From Streptomyces monomycini (GTDB lineage: Bacteria; Actinomycetota; Actinomycetes; Streptomycetales; Streptomycetaceae), in assembly GCF_022271435.1 (NCBI RefSeq), contig NZ_JAFIQY010000001.1:372001-436000 (forward strand): a stretch of 64,000 bases of DNA. Direction: 5' to 3'. A program made the position numbers and the translations under genes. A model generated the notes under the pieces. The model searched no databases, was not told where the DNA came from, and was given only the letters and a program-made list of their open reading frames with translations. Positions 8,361 to 17,787 of this stretch are shown here, piece after piece. Every line of letters begins with the position of its first letter. Positions within the stretch are counted from its first letter, which is position 1.

Positions 8361-9599
8361 ATGAACCGTCGGACGGTCCTCCTCCTGGCGGTCACCTGTG
8401 CCGTGGCGGTCGGCAACATCTACTTCCCGCAGGCCATCGGTCCGCTGGTCGCCTCCGGACTGCACGTGCCGCCCGACGCGGCCGCCGTGGTGGTGACCGC
8501 CACCCAGATCGGCTACACGGCCGGTACGGTCCTGCTCGTCCCGCTCGGCGACCGGCTGCCGCACCGCCCGTTCCTGGTCACCCTGCTCGCCCTGACGGGC
8601 CTGGCCCTGCTCGCCGCGGGCTGTGCGCCGGCGCTGCCGCCCCTCGTCGCCGCCGGCGCCCTGGTCGGTCTGACCACGGTGGGCGCGCAGATCATCGGTC
8701 CCCTGGTGGCCGGTTCCGTGGGCGCCGACCGTCAGGGAGCAGTGCTCGGCACCCTGCTGAGCGGATCGACCGGCGGCATGCTGCTGGCCCGGACCTTCAG
8801 CGGCACGCTCGGCGAATGGCTGGGCTGGCGTGCCCCCTACCTGGTCGCCGCGGTCCTGGCCCTGCTCCTGGCCGGCGTCCTGGCGTTCGCGGTACCGGCC
8901 ACGACTCCGTCCTCCCGTCAGCGGTACGGGTCCCTGCTGGCCGAGCCGCTGCGTCTGCTGCGCACCGAACCGGGCCTGCGCCGCTCGTGCTTCTACCAGG
9001 CAACCGTCTTCGCCGGGTTCTCCGCGGTGTGGACCTGCCTGGCCCTCCTGCTCGCCGGCCCGGCCTACGGGCTGGACGCCCGAGCGGTAGGACTGATCGC
9101 CCTGGTCGGCGCGGCGACCATGCTCTGCACCCCGCTCGCCGGCCGCCTGGTGGACCGCCACGGCCCCGATCCGGTGAACCTCGTCTGCCTGCTCGGCGTT
9201 CTCGTCTCGGCGGCGGTCCTCACCGCCGGGGCCCGGGGCGGCGCCCTGGGACTGGCCACCCTGGTCCTGGGCACCCTGCTCCTCGACGTCACGATGCAGT
9301 CCGGCATGGTCGCCAACCAAGTACGCGTCTACGCGGTACGCGCCGACGCCCGCAGCAGACTCAACACCGCCTACATGACCTGCGCCTACCTGGGCGGCAG
9401 CGCGGGTTCCTGGCTCGGTGTACGCGTCTGGGGACAGGCCGGCTGGCGAGGCGTGTGCGCACTCGTCGCCCTGCTCGCCGTACTCGCCCTCGTCCGCCAC
9501 CTGCTGGCGCTGCGCACGGCGAAGGACGGCGAACGGCACCGCCACGCCCGGAGCGGGCCTCAGCGCGCGCCCTCCGCGGCGTCGGACCGCGGCGAATGA
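8361..9599 (+). CDS. MFS transporter, drug/metabolite efflux type
   Basis: A 412-residue membrane protein with about twelve hydrophobic segments (first LLLAVTCAVAVGNIYFP). The motif between helices 2 and 3 is VPLGDRLPHR, a variant of the MFS G-x3-D-R-x-G-R loop, and PLAGRLVDRHG gives the mirror motif in the second half. The NIYFPQAI stretch is typical of the SetA/YnfM-like efflux family. ATG at 8361 has GGACCGGAGA just upstream. Divergent arrangement with the ArsR-type gene implies local control. Substrate unknown. Confidence 0.85.
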   Translation: MNRRTVLLLAVTCAVAVGNIYFPQAIGPLVASGLHVPPDAAAVVVTATQIGYTAGTVLLVPLGDRLPHRPFLVTLLALTGLALLAAGCAPALPPLVAAGALVGLTTVGAQIIGPLVAGSVGADRQGAVLGTLLSGSTGGMLLARTFSGTLGEWLGWRAPYLVAAVLALLLAGVLAFAVPATTPSSRQRYGSLLAEPLRLLRTEPGLRRSCFYQATVFAGFSAVWTCLALLLAGPAYGLDARAVGLIALVGAATMLCTPLAGRLVDRHGPDPVNLVCLLGVLVSAAVLTAGARGGALGLATLVLGTLLLDVTMQSGMVANQVRVYAVRADARSRLNTAYMTCAYLGGSAGSWLGVRVWGQAGWRGVCALVALLAVLALVRHLLALRTAKDGERHRHARSGPQRAPSAASDRGE

Positions 9600-9689
9600 G
9601 AAGCGCACGTGTCCGGGTCGGTGACGAAACGGCACAGGCGGGGTTCCCAAGCCGCCGCCCGCATCCTCACCGGACTGCTCGTGGACAGC

Positions 9690-9841
<152 letters not shown>

Positions 9842-9940
9842 TGGCACAGCCTCGCAGCAAGACGCTGTTCGGCTCCGAAGTCGTCCACGCCATCTGCTCG
9901 GCCGTACACCCAGGTCGCCACGGCGCCGAACGGCGGTGGA

Positions 9941-10102
9941 TCACACACAGCTGATGGTGCCGCCAGGGGCTGGCTGGTGCAGGTGCCACACGATGACGAC
10001 CTGGGCCAGCAGCGGCAGGAGCCCCAGGAGAGCGGAGGCCACTACGACGCCGCCACGCCGGCCTCTCAACGGTGTGCTGCCGTGTCGTCGCAATGTACCC
10101 AT
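9941..10102 (-). CDS. Possible small membrane protein (53 residues)
   Basis: From ATG 10102 the frame encodes a short basic N-terminus followed by one strong hydrophobic segment (VVVASALLGLLPLLAQVVIV) and a short tail. It overlaps the end of the preceding minus-strand frame by 37 bases. The surrounding DNA looks decayed, so this may instead be the C-terminal end of a frameshifted larger gene. No family recognised. Confidence 0.35.
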   Translation of the reverse strand: MGTLRRHGSTPLRGRRGGVVVASALLGLLPLLAQVVIVWHLHQPAPGGTISCV

Positions 10103-10326
10103 GCGGCTTTCAGGTGGGCTTTCTCCGCCGCGTCGTGGACGACGAGGCCTGCGATGCCGAGGGCCACCAGGACGGGTACCCACAAGGCAGTGCGTGCAGG
10201 GCCGCCGGCGGCATGGTGGGTGTTGCCCTTGCCGATCTCCTCGTTGTCGCCGGCCTGCTCGTAGTGGATGATGTCGCCGGGGCGGACCTGATCGCGCGGG
10301 ACTTCCTCGCCACCGTGATCGAGCAT
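10066..10326 (-). CDS. Possible small membrane protein (86 residues)
   Basis: From ATG 10326 the frame gives MLDHGGEEVPRDQVRPGDII, a soluble acidic part, then one transmembrane segment (ALWVPVLVALGIAGLVV) near the C-terminus. Open sequence of similar character continues upstream of the ATG (AWAHDRRWAGQTPV), so the real start may be a rarer codon, or the 5' end has been lost. It overlaps the next minus-strand frame. No family recognised; coding status uncertain. Confidence 0.35.
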   Translation of the reverse strand: MLDHGGEEVPRDQVRPGDIIHYEQAGDNEEIGKGNTHHAAGGPARTALWVPVLVALGIAGLVVHDAAEKAHLKAAWVHCDDTAAHR

Positions 10327-10541
10327 GACAGGTGTCTGGCCGGCCCAGCGCCGGTCATGGGCCCATGCCGTGCGGTTGGTCAGGAGGTCAGGACGAGATG
10401 GTGTCGGCTGCCGGGCCGCTACCAGGCCCGGCTGCCGCGGCCGGGAAGAGGTGCGCCGTGCAGGCTGCCGACCATGAGGCCTCCCTCGACGCCATAGCGA
10501 GGGAAGGGCTGACGCGATGCGCATGACCCCGCACTCCCCGA

Positions 10542-10982
10542 AGAGCAGCCAGAGCCGCCGTCCTCGATCCGACCGGTGCGGTCTTCGTGTTCCGGTACGA
10601 CAACGAGGAAGTCGGCGTCCACTGGGCGACACCCGGCGGCGGTCTGGACCCGGGCGAGTCACCTCCGCAGGCGGCAGGGCGCGAACTGCGTGAGGAGGCC
10701 GGGTGGACCGGCATCAAGGTCCCCCGCACCATGACACGACTTCACCCGGGCCGGGTGCCGGTCCGTCAGCATGAGCGGATTGTCCTCGCCCGCAATCCCC
10801 GCCGGGACCCGGTCGGGGACCTCGTGGCCGTGCACGCGGCGGACGGGATTCTCCGGTGGCGCTGGAGGTCGCCGGACGAGCTGTCCGCCACCACCGAGCC
10901 GTTGTGGCCGCCGCAGCTGCCCGAACTGCTCGCCGCCGTACGGGAGAAGGGGGCGCCGACGACGCCCGTGGATCTCAGGTAG
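10542..10982 (+). pseudogene. Nudix hydrolase, probably with a damaged 5' end
   Basis: The frame contains a full Nudix box, GGGLDPGESPPQAAGRELRE then EAGW, matching G-x5-E-x7-RE-x2-EE-x-G. Such enzymes hydrolyse nucleoside diphosphates linked to another group. The frame before the box (RAAVLDPTGAVFVFRYDNEE) has no ATG. A plausible ATG at 10523 (MTPHSPKSS) is in another frame, as if one indel separates it from the body. The middle of the protein (PRTMTRLHPGRVP) also looks shorter than in relatives. A GTG at 10587 would omit the first strand of the fold. I favour a frameshifted gene; an alternative start cannot be excluded. Confidence 0.5.
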
Positions 10983-11047
10983 GCAAGCAACGGGTCAGCC
11001 GTCGGCGGGCCCTGAACCGGGCCCGGGCCAGGGCGGCCGACGGCCCG

Positions 11048-12766
11048 TCAAACGCCCGCGGCCAGCGGAGCGCGCCACACCACCTGGCTGCCGCCGTCGT
11101 CGGGCGTACGGAGCTCCATCGTCCCGTCCACCCGGTCCGCCCGTTCGGCCAGGTTGGTCAGTCCGCTGCGCCGGCCGCCCTCCGGGATGCCCCTGCCGTT
11201 GTCCGTCACGGTCAGCACGACCTCGTCGCCGGTGGCCTGCAACGCCACCTCGACCCGGGTCGCGTGCGCGTGCCGGGCCGCGTTGCTCAGCAGTTCGGTG
11301 AGGGCCGCCACGACGTGGTCGGCGACCTGGGCCGGCACGTCGGTGTCCAGCAGGCCCTCCATGCTCAGCCGGGGCGGGAAGCCCAGCGCCGTGCCGGCCT
11401 CCCCCACGGCGCGCGCCACCCGGGCCCGCAGGCTCGGGCCCGCGTCCTCCTCCCTGACCCGCAGACCGAAGATCGTCGAACGGATGATCTTGATGGTCTC
11501 GTCCAGGTCGCCCACCGCCCGGGTGACCCGCTCCGCGGCGCCGGCGTGCTCGACCAGCCGGGCGGCGCTCTGCAGCGTCATACCGGTGGCGAACAGGCGC
11601 TGGATGGCCAGGTCGTGCAGGTCGCGGGCGATCCGGTCGCGGTCCTCCAGCAGCGCGAGCTGTTCGGCGTCGCGCCGGCGCTCGGCCAGTTCCAGGGCGA
11701 GGGCCGCCTGCCCGGCGAACGCGTGCAGCGGGTCCAGCTCCCCCTCGGTGAACACCGCCTCGCCCTCGGCGCGCGCCAGCAGCAGCACGCCTCGGGCGCT
11801 GCCGCCCTCGCTGTCCAACGGCACGGCCACCGCCGGGCCCAGACCGTCGAACCGCCGGGGCCCGGCGGCGTACCGGTCGTCGCCCGCCAGGGCGGACGTG
11901 GTGACCGGTCTCCCGGCGGTGAGGGCGGCGCCGGACAGCGTGCCGTCGACCGGCACCACCAGACCGCGGCGCTTCTCGCCGTGCCCGCCGAGCGCCAGCT
12001 CGACGACCAGGTCTCCGGTGTCGTGCATCGGGACGCAGACGTCGGCGAGCTGCGCCCGGGTGATCTCCTGGGCCCGGCGGGCGATCAGCTCCAGCACCTC
12101 CAGGCGCGGTATGCCGGAGAACAGACTGTTGGTGATCTCCGCGCCCGCCTTCAGCCAGCGCTGCTGACGCTGCGCGCCCTCGTAGAGCCGGGCGTTGTCG
12201 ATGGCCACACCGGCGGCGACCGACAGCGTGGAGATCACCGACTCGTCCTCCGCGTCGAAGTCGTGCCCGCCACGCTTGTCGGTCAGATACAGATTGCCGA
12301 AGACCTCGTCCCGTACCCGGATCGGCACGCCCAGGAAGGTGCGCATCGGCGGGTGGTGGGCGGGGAACCCGTACGAGGACGGGTGGGTACCGAGATCGGA
12401 GAGCCGCAACGGCTCGGGGTGACGGATCAGTTCGCCCAGCAGGCCGTGGCCGGCCGGCAGCGGCCCGATCGCGGCGATCTCCTCGGGGGTCAGGCCGACG
12501 GTGAGGAACTGCGACAGCCGCTTGCCGTCCGGGCCGATCACGCCCAGCGCCGCGTACTGGGCATCGACCAGCAGCGCCGCGGCTTCGACGATACGCCGGA
12601 GCACCTGGGGCAGGTCCAGTTCCCGCCCGACCGAGACCACGGCCTCCAGGAGGCTGTGCACCCGGTCCCGGGTGCCGCGCGCGGCGTCGATGCGTGCCTG
12701 CAGTTCCTCCAGCAACTCGTCCAGTCGCATCTGCGGCATCCGCGACAACGGCTCCTGCGTGCCCAC
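11048..12766 (-). CDS. devS: GAF-domain sensor histidine kinase, DevS/OsdK type
   Basis: A 572-residue cytoplasmic kinase: two GAF domains (about residues 60-200 and 225-365), a HisKA_3 dimerisation domain with phospho-acceptor His near 383 in DRIARDLHDLAIQRLF, and an HATPase domain at 480-570 with ELLSNAARHAHA, DNGRGI and GLTNLAERA boxes. GTG at 12766 is chosen because GAAGGAGGG precedes it by 7 bases. In DosS/DevS the first GAF domain binds heme and senses O2, NO or CO; OsdK of S. coelicolor is the Streptomyces counterpart. The paired regulator lies 1.2 kb away across the divergent CBS gene. Neighbouring nitrate and pfl genes fit oxygen/redox sensing. Confidence 0.88.
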   Translation of the reverse strand: MGTQEPLSRMPQMRLDELLEELQARIDAARGTRDRVHSLLEAVVSVGRELDLPQVLRRIVEAAALLVDAQYAALGVIGPDGKRLSQFLTVGLTPEEIAAIGPLPAGHGLLGELIRHPEPLRLSDLGTHPSSYGFPAHHPPMRTFLGVPIRVRDEVFGNLYLTDKRGGHDFDAEDESVISTLSVAAGVAIDNARLYEGAQRQQRWLKAGAEITNSLFSGIPRLEVLELIARRAQEITRAQLADVCVPMHDTGDLVVELALGGHGEKRRGLVVPVDGTLSGAALTAGRPVTTSALAGDDRYAAGPRRFDGLGPAVAVPLDSEGGSARGVLLLARAEGEAVFTEGELDPLHAFAGQAALALELAERRRDAEQLALLEDRDRIARDLHDLAIQRLFATGMTLQSAARLVEHAGAAERVTRAVGDLDETIKIIRSTIFGLRVREEDAGPSLRARVARAVGEAGTALGFPPRLSMEGLLDTDVPAQVADHVVAALTELLSNAARHAHATRVEVALQATGDEVVLTVTDNGRGIPEGGRRSGLTNLAERADRVDGTMELRTPDDGGSQVVWRAPLAAGV

Positions 12767-13057
12767 CGGCCCTCCTTCTTCGGTCGCCCGCCGTACCCGG
12801 CCAGCGTATCCCTGTTCGAACACCGCCATCGGACCCCGGTGGCCGCCCGCTCCCGCGCAAGCCGCGCGCGGGACGTTTCGGGAGTGACGGACGACGTGCC
12901 GGGGTGCCATGTGACGTATCGGGGGCGAGTGGCCCTCGGACGGAGGCGGATGGGCCCTGCTCCCGGGCTCCGGCCTCGGCGAGACTCGACCGGCGGGGAG
13001 AAAGCGGCCGGCCCGGAGGCCGGTTCCGTGAGGCACCGAAGGAGGGGAGGTACCGCC

Positions 13058-13759
13058 GTGCAGAACCGCACCGTGGCCGAGGTGATGACGTGGGAGGTCG
13101 TACAGGCCCGCCCGGACACCCCGGCCAAGGAGCTGGCCCGGCTGCTCGACGTCCACCGGATCAGCGGCCTGCCGGTGGTGGACGGCGACGACAAGGTCAT
13201 GGGGGTGGTGTCCCGTACGGACCTGCCCGCGCTCCCCGGTGACCGGCCCGGAGGTCCGGCCGCGTGGCCGCCGCACCCGGTACCGCGCCGCCCGGCCGGC
13301 CCCCGCGCGGCCGACGGGGCGACGACCGCGGGCGACGTGATGACGACACCGGCGGTCACCGTGCACCCGGAGCACCGCGTCGCGGACGCCGCGCGCCTCA
13401 TGCAACGCCGGCACGTCGACCGGCTGCCCGTCGTGGACGAGGAGGACCGGCTCATCGGCATCACCACCCGCCGGGACCTGCTGCGGGTGTTTCTGCGGCC
13501 GGACGAGCAGATCCTCGTGGAGGTGGTCGGCGAGGTGCTGGGCCGTGCCCTGGACGTGCCGCCGGACGAGGTACGGGTGTCGGTACGGGACGGTCTGGTG
13601 ACCCTGCGGGGGACTCTCGCGCACGAGGACGACATCCCGGCCGCGATCGGTCTGACCTGGCGGGTGGACGGGGTGGTGGGCGTGGTCAGCCGCCTCGTCG
13701 CGCGCGAGGGTGACAACGGTGGCCCGTACGGAGAGCCGTTACGGCGCACGCGGGAGTGA
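13058..13759 (+). CDS. CBS-domain pair plus BON-domain protein
   Basis: A 233-residue protein: two CBS motifs (about residues 8-60 and 90-145; VAEVMTWEVVQA, ISGLPVVDGD, DRLPVVDEEDRLIGI) followed by a BON domain (about 155-220; VRVSVRDGLVTLRGTL). CBS pairs bind adenine nucleotides; BON is often membrane or lipid associated. GTG at 13058 follows GGAGGGGAGG. It is divergent from the sensor kinase and convergent with devR. CBS-BON proteins are common members of dormancy regulons in actinomycetes. Ligand unknown. Confidence 0.88.
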   Translation: MQNRTVAEVMTWEVVQARPDTPAKELARLLDVHRISGLPVVDGDDKVMGVVSRTDLPALPGDRPGGPAAWPPHPVPRRPAGPRAADGATTAGDVMTTPAVTVHPEHRVADAARLMQRRHVDRLPVVDEEDRLIGITTRRDLLRVFLRPDEQILVEVVGEVLGRALDVPPDEVRVSVRDGLVTLRGTLAHEDDIPAAIGLTWRVDGVVGVVSRLVAREGDNGGPYGEPLRRTRE

Positions 13760-13947
13760 CCGGTCCCCGGCCGCGCGCGGCGTCACGCCGTCCGGTCGGG
13801 GAGCCGGTCCCGTCGGTCCGTCGGCCCCGACGGTTCCGCCGGTCCTGCCGATCCAGTGGCCCCACTGGCCTCACCTGCCCCGACAGCTCCGTCGTCCCCG
13901 CCGGCTGCACCGTTCCCGTCGCTCACGCACCGGGAACCGTCGCCCCC

Positions 13948-14685
13948 TCAGACCCGCGGACCACCCGCGCGCGGCGCCGCGGAGGCAGCCCCTGTGCGGG
14001 GCTCCGGGACGGCGGCGAGCGCCTGGGCGGCGATGACCGCGGCCTGGACCCGGCGTTCCACGCCGAGCTTGGCCAGCAGGCGGGAGATGTTGTTCTTGAC
14101 CGTCTTCTCCGCGAGGTAGAGCCGCTTGCCGATCTCCCGGTTGGTCAGCCCCTCGCCCACCAGCGCCAGGATCTCCCGTTCCCGCTCGCTCAGCCCCGGC
14201 AGGCCCGGCTTCGGTTCCTCCTGGTGGGTCTCGCCGCGCAGCCGGGCCATGACGCGCGCGGTGGCGCCGGCGTCCAGCAGCGACTGGCCCGCGGCCACCG
14301 TCCGTACGGCGTTGACCAGGTCGGTGCCGGTGATCTGCTTGAGCACGTACCCGGCGGCGCCCGCCATGATCGCGTCCAGCAGGGCCTCCTCGTCGTCGAA
14401 GGAGGTCAGCATCAGGCACACCAGGTCGGGCATGCGCGAGCGCAGCTCGCGGCAGACGCTCACCCCGTCGCCGTCGGGCAGCCGGACGTCCAGGACCGCC
14501 ACCTGCGGGCGCAGGGCGGGGATGCGCACCAGCGCCTGTTCGGCGGTGTTCGCCTCCCCCACCACGGTCAGATCCGGTTCGGCGTCCAGCAGGTCGTGCA
14601 CGCCGCGGCGCACCACCTCGTGGTCGTCGAGCAGGAAGACGCTGACCGGTGCCTTCGTCCGGGCGTCGGCAGGGTTCTCCGTCAT
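13948..14685 (-). CDS. devR: DevR/OsdR-type response regulator (NarL/LuxR family)
   Basis: A 245-residue regulator: receiver domain (about residues 14-130) with acidic pair LLDDHE and phospho-acceptor Asp near 64 in [13 protein letters not shown], then a LuxR/GerE helix-turn-helix (about 155-215; [20 protein letters not shown]). ATG at 14685 chosen; the longer in-frame alternative at 14751 runs across the promoter. Two inverted repeats of the GGGNC-N4-GNCCC type sit 84-160 bases upstream, suggesting autoregulation. It is the likely partner of the GAF kinase at 11048-12766. Confidence 0.88.
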   Translation of the reverse strand: MTENPADARTKAPVSVFLLDDHEVVRRGVHDLLDAEPDLTVVGEANTAEQALVRIPALRPQVAVLDVRLPDGDGVSVCRELRSRMPDLVCLMLTSFDDEEALLDAIMAGAAGYVLKQITGTDLVNAVRTVAAGQSLLDAGATARVMARLRGETHQEEPKPGLPGLSEREREILALVGEGLTNREIGKRLYLAEKTVKNNISRLLAKLGVERRVQAAVIAAQALAAVPEPRTGAASAAPRAGGPRV

Positions 14686-14768
14686 CACACAGCTCCGATG
14701 TTCCTGGTGCGGCCCGCCCCCGCGGGCGGTGCCACGTGCAGCCTGCCGCACACCAGGGCCGAAGAGCC

Positions 14769-14784
14769 AGGGCCGGTCGGCCCT
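14769..14784. promoter_or_regulatory. Perfect DevR/OsdR-type inverted repeat upstream of devR
   Basis: AGGGCC-GGTC-GGCCCT is a perfect 6-base inverted repeat with 4-base spacer, 84 bases upstream of the devR start. It is the cleanest copy of the motif in the window. Confidence 0.6.
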
Positions 14785-14830
14785 TCTTGCCGGTCCTTCG
14801 GCCCGGGTCCTGCCGGGCCCCCGCTCCGGA

Positions 14831-14845
14831 AGGGCCGAAGGTCCC
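14831..14845. promoter_or_regulatory. Second DevR/OsdR-type box upstream of devR
   Basis: AGGGCC-GAAG-GTCCC, 62 bases (about six helical turns) from the first copy centre to centre. Two phased sites upstream of the regulator gene suggest cooperative autoregulation, as known for mycobacterial DosR. Confidence 0.55.
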
Positions 14846-14850
14846 GCGGT

Positions 14851-16065
14851 TCACCGGACGCGTTCCCAGCCCCGCCGGGGAGGGCGTGCGCCGAGTTGCG
14901 CGTCCCGGCTGCGGTAGACGATGTACGGGCGGGTGAGGTACCCCAGGGGCGCGGTGAGCAGGTGGGCGAGCCGGGTGAACGGCCAGACGGCGAACAAGGC
15001 CGGCGCGCTGAGCACGTGGAGCTGGGACAGCAGCGGCAGGCCGCTCATCAGGGCGGGGTCGGGCCGGAAGGAGAAGATGGACCGGAACCAGGGGGAGACG
15101 GTGGTGCGGTAGTCGTACCCCGCGCCGGCGATGTTGGCGTCCGCCGTGGCGGTCAGCCCCAGTACCAGGGCGAGCGTGAGCATGACGTACATCAGCTTGT
15201 CGTTGTGTGTGGTGGCGCTGAAGACCGGGCCGACGGTGCGCCGCCGGCAGACGAGGACGGCCAGTCCGCCGAGCGTGCACACGCCCGCGACGGTGCCCAG
15301 GGCGACGGCGGTCACACGGTAGGTGTGCTCGGTGATTCCGGCGGCTTCGCTCCAGCCGTGCGGGATCAACAGGGCGACGACATGGCCGACGGCCACCAGC
15401 AGGATGCCGAAGTGGAACAGCGGGCTGCCGATGCGCAGCAGGCGGTTCTCGTAGGGCTGGGACGAGCGGGTGGTCCAGCAGCAGGCGCCGGCCCGGTTCG
15501 GGCTCGGCCGCGGCGAATTCCAGGACGACGGCGAGGTGGTCGGGGAGTTCGTCGGCCATGGCCAGCGCGCCGTCGGTGCCGGGCCGGGCGGAGAGCCACT
15601 CGTCGGCGAACTTCACGTCGTCCGCGTAGTCCGGGGCCACCGCGACGACCTTCTGGCCCCGGTAGCCGGCCTCGGCCATCCCGTGCGCGTCGGGGGTGCG
15701 GGACACCGGCAGGTTGGAACCCCACATGATCAGGTAACCGGCGTCCCACCAGCCACCGGACTCGGGGACGTCCGTCTGGTCGCCGAAGACCTGCGGCGAG
15801 GCGACGGGCAGGTCCGTGTACCAGACGGGCACCTTCCACGAGGAGGAGCCGGTGCAGTTCACGCCGTGCGTGGAGCGCACCACCTTGTCGTGCGACCAGC
15901 GGTCCCGGCAGAAGGTGTCCGCCGCGCGCCCGCCGATCCGGTACAGCGCGCGCTCGTCGTCCGACACCCGCACCCTGGTGAAGAAGCGGCGGCTGTTCAC
16001 CAGCGCCTCGGTCAGCGTGCCGTCCAGGCCCGTGCGTTGGTCCGGATAGGTGCGGTACTCACCGC
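14851..16065 (-). pseudogene. Decayed second nar operon: narG', narJ' and narI' joined by deletions
   Basis: Reading the minus strand, pieces of three nar genes follow one another. From about 16065 to 15833 lies a narG N-terminus with the cluster region DKVVRSTHGVNCTGSSSW. Then, after loss of about 165 codons, narG resumes with WYTDLPVASPQVFGDQTDVP through GTDGALAMA (to about 15554). At 15553-15479 it switches in frame to a NarJ piece, DELPDHLAVVLEFAAAEPEP. From about 15477 to 14851 a different frame encodes NarI from WTTRSSQPYENRLLRIG to its normal C-terminus. narH and most of narG and narJ are absent. Sequence differs clearly from the intact operon at 19194-25981, so this is an old paralogue, not a fresh copy. 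The NarG first-Cys motif reads SSSW instead of SCSW. Confidence 0.85.
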
Positions 16066-16185
16066 GCCGCTCCGCTTCCGGGCACGCCCGCCCATTCGCA
16101 TCGCGATCGGTTCGCCGCTAGCGACTACAGGTCACTGTCCACGCAAAGCGGGGCGACCTCACCACGAGTACGGCGCCGGAATTCC

Positions 16186-17685
16186 TCACCCTCGGCGACG
16201 GGCGCCGAGTTCCGCCGTGATCGCTTCGGCCGCCCGCTGAGCGCTCTCGACGCAACTGGTGATGCCGACACCGTCGTACGCGGCCCCGCAGACCGCCAGC
16301 GTGCCGAGCTGTCCCACGTGCTCCCGTACGCGGTCCATCCGGGCGACGTGGCCGACGGTGTACTGGGGCAGACCGGTGGCCCAACGGGTGACGGCGGTGG
16401 CGTACGGGACGGCCGTCAAGCCGGTCGCGGCGGACAGCTCGGTGCGCGAACGGGCCACCAGTTCCTTGTCGTCGAGGCGCAGGGCGGTGTCCTCCCCGTG
16501 CCGGCCGACCGAGGTGCGCACCACGGCCTTGCCGGGCGCGCACCGGCCCGGCCACGCCCATTTGCCGGTCAGGAACGTGGCCGCCTTGATGAGGCGCCCG
16601 TCCACCGGCGGGACCAGGAAGCCGCTGCCCGGCAGGCCGTCCGGCAGGTCCGTCCGGTCGTAGACCAGGGTGACCAGTGCCATGTCGGCGTACTCGACGG
16701 TGCGCAGCGCGGCGGCCGCGGCCGGTACCTCGTCGGCCAGCAGCCGGGCGGCGGCGGGCGCGGGTACGGCGAGTACCACGGCGTCCGCTTCGAGCCGCTG
16801 TTCGCCGCCTGTGTTCCGTACCGTCAGCCGCCACCCGTGTCCGGTACGGCGCAGCGCGCGGGCGGCGGTGGCGGTGCGGATGTCCACGCCCGCGGCCCGG
16901 CACGCCTGGGCGACGGCCAGGGGCAGCCGGCCCAGTCCGCCCCGTACGCTCCGGAACGGGGGCGCGGCCGCCCCGGACTTGGGCGCGGCGGGCGCCGGTG
17001 TCCGCAGGGAGCGGATGCCTTCCAGCAGGGACCGCTCCTCGCGGGCGACGGGAAGCAGGTGCGGCAGGGCGGCACGCAGGGAGATGCGGTCGGCCTGCCC
17101 GGCGTAGACGCCGCCGAGCAGGGGTTCGACGAGCCGGTCGACCACTTCCTGTCCCAGCCGGGCGGCCACGTACCGGCCGACGGCGATGTCGTCGCCCACC
17201 TCCGTACGCGGGAGCGACAGGTCCTGGCGGGCGCGCGCGAGGCCGTCGTCGGACAGCACGCCGCAAGCGGCGAGGGAGTCGAGGTCGGCGGGTATGCCCA
17301 TCAGGTGGCCCCGGGGCAGGGGGCGGAGCGCGCCGCGGGTCCACAGGGAGGCTTCCGTCGTGACCGGCGGCTCCAGCTCGTCCCCCAGCCCGGCCTCCCG
17401 GGCCAGTTCCAGGACGGACGGCTGCCGGACGAACACCGCTTCGGCGCCCAGGTCCACGGGGACGCCGCCCACCTCACCGCTCAGGAGCTTGCCTCCGAGC
17501 CGGTCCGCGGACTCCAGCAGCGTCACCCGGCAGCCGGTTCCGGCGCCTTCCGCGACGCCGCTGAGGCGAGCGGCGGCGGCCAGTCCGGCGATGCCGCCGC
17601 CGACCACCACGACGTGCGGCCGGGCCGCCTCCGGACCGGGCGGCGCGGAGGCAGGTCGTGGGCGCGGGACGCTGGTGGCGTTCAT
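16186..17685 (-). CDS. hemY: Coproporphyrinogen/protoporphyrinogen oxidase (HemY/CgoX family)
   Basis: A 499-residue FAD enzyme with the dinucleotide-binding motif VVVVGGGIAGLAAAARLSG at about residues 26-44 and the C-terminal FAD motif LAVCGAAYDGVGITSCVESA. It oxidises coproporphyrinogen III to coproporphyrin III in the actinobacterial route to heme b (or protoporphyrinogen IX). ATG at 17685 starts a short Pro/Ala-rich leader before the fold. It lies between the nar remnant and narK, all on the minus strand. A dedicated copy here could supply heme to the b-type cytochrome NarI; a housekeeping copy elsewhere is likely but not visible. Confidence 0.88.
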   Translation of the reverse strand: MNATSVPRPRPASAPPGPEAARPHVVVVGGGIAGLAAAARLSGVAEGAGTGCRVTLLESADRLGGKLLSGEVGGVPVDLGAEAVFVRQPSVLELAREAGLGDELEPPVTTEASLWTRGALRPLPRGHLMGIPADLDSLAACGVLSDDGLARARQDLSLPRTEVGDDIAVGRYVAARLGQEVVDRLVEPLLGGVYAGQADRISLRAALPHLLPVAREERSLLEGIRSLRTPAPAAPKSGAAAPPFRSVRGGLGRLPLAVAQACRAAGVDIRTATAARALRRTGHGWRLTVRNTGGEQRLEADAVVLAVPAPAAARLLADEVPAAAAALRTVEYADMALVTLVYDRTDLPDGLPGSGFLVPPVDGRLIKAATFLTGKWAWPGRCAPGKAVVRTSVGRHGEDTALRLDDKELVARSRTELSAATGLTAVPYATAVTRWATGLPQYTVGHVARMDRVREHVGQLGTLAVCGAAYDGVGITSCVESAQRAAEAITAELGARRRG

Positions 17686-17787
17686 CGGGAGGCGCTGCCT
17701 TTCTGAGGGGGTTTCAGGGACGTTCAAGGGACCGTCGGAGATTCGCCGCACCGGTTCCGCCATCGAGATGACGGGGTGTCGGCGCGC

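Noticed and set aside
12952..12964. Another DevR-type box upstream of the CBS gene (GGGCC-CTGC-TCCC)
   Set aside because: The second half is one base out of register with the other sites, so I do not count it.
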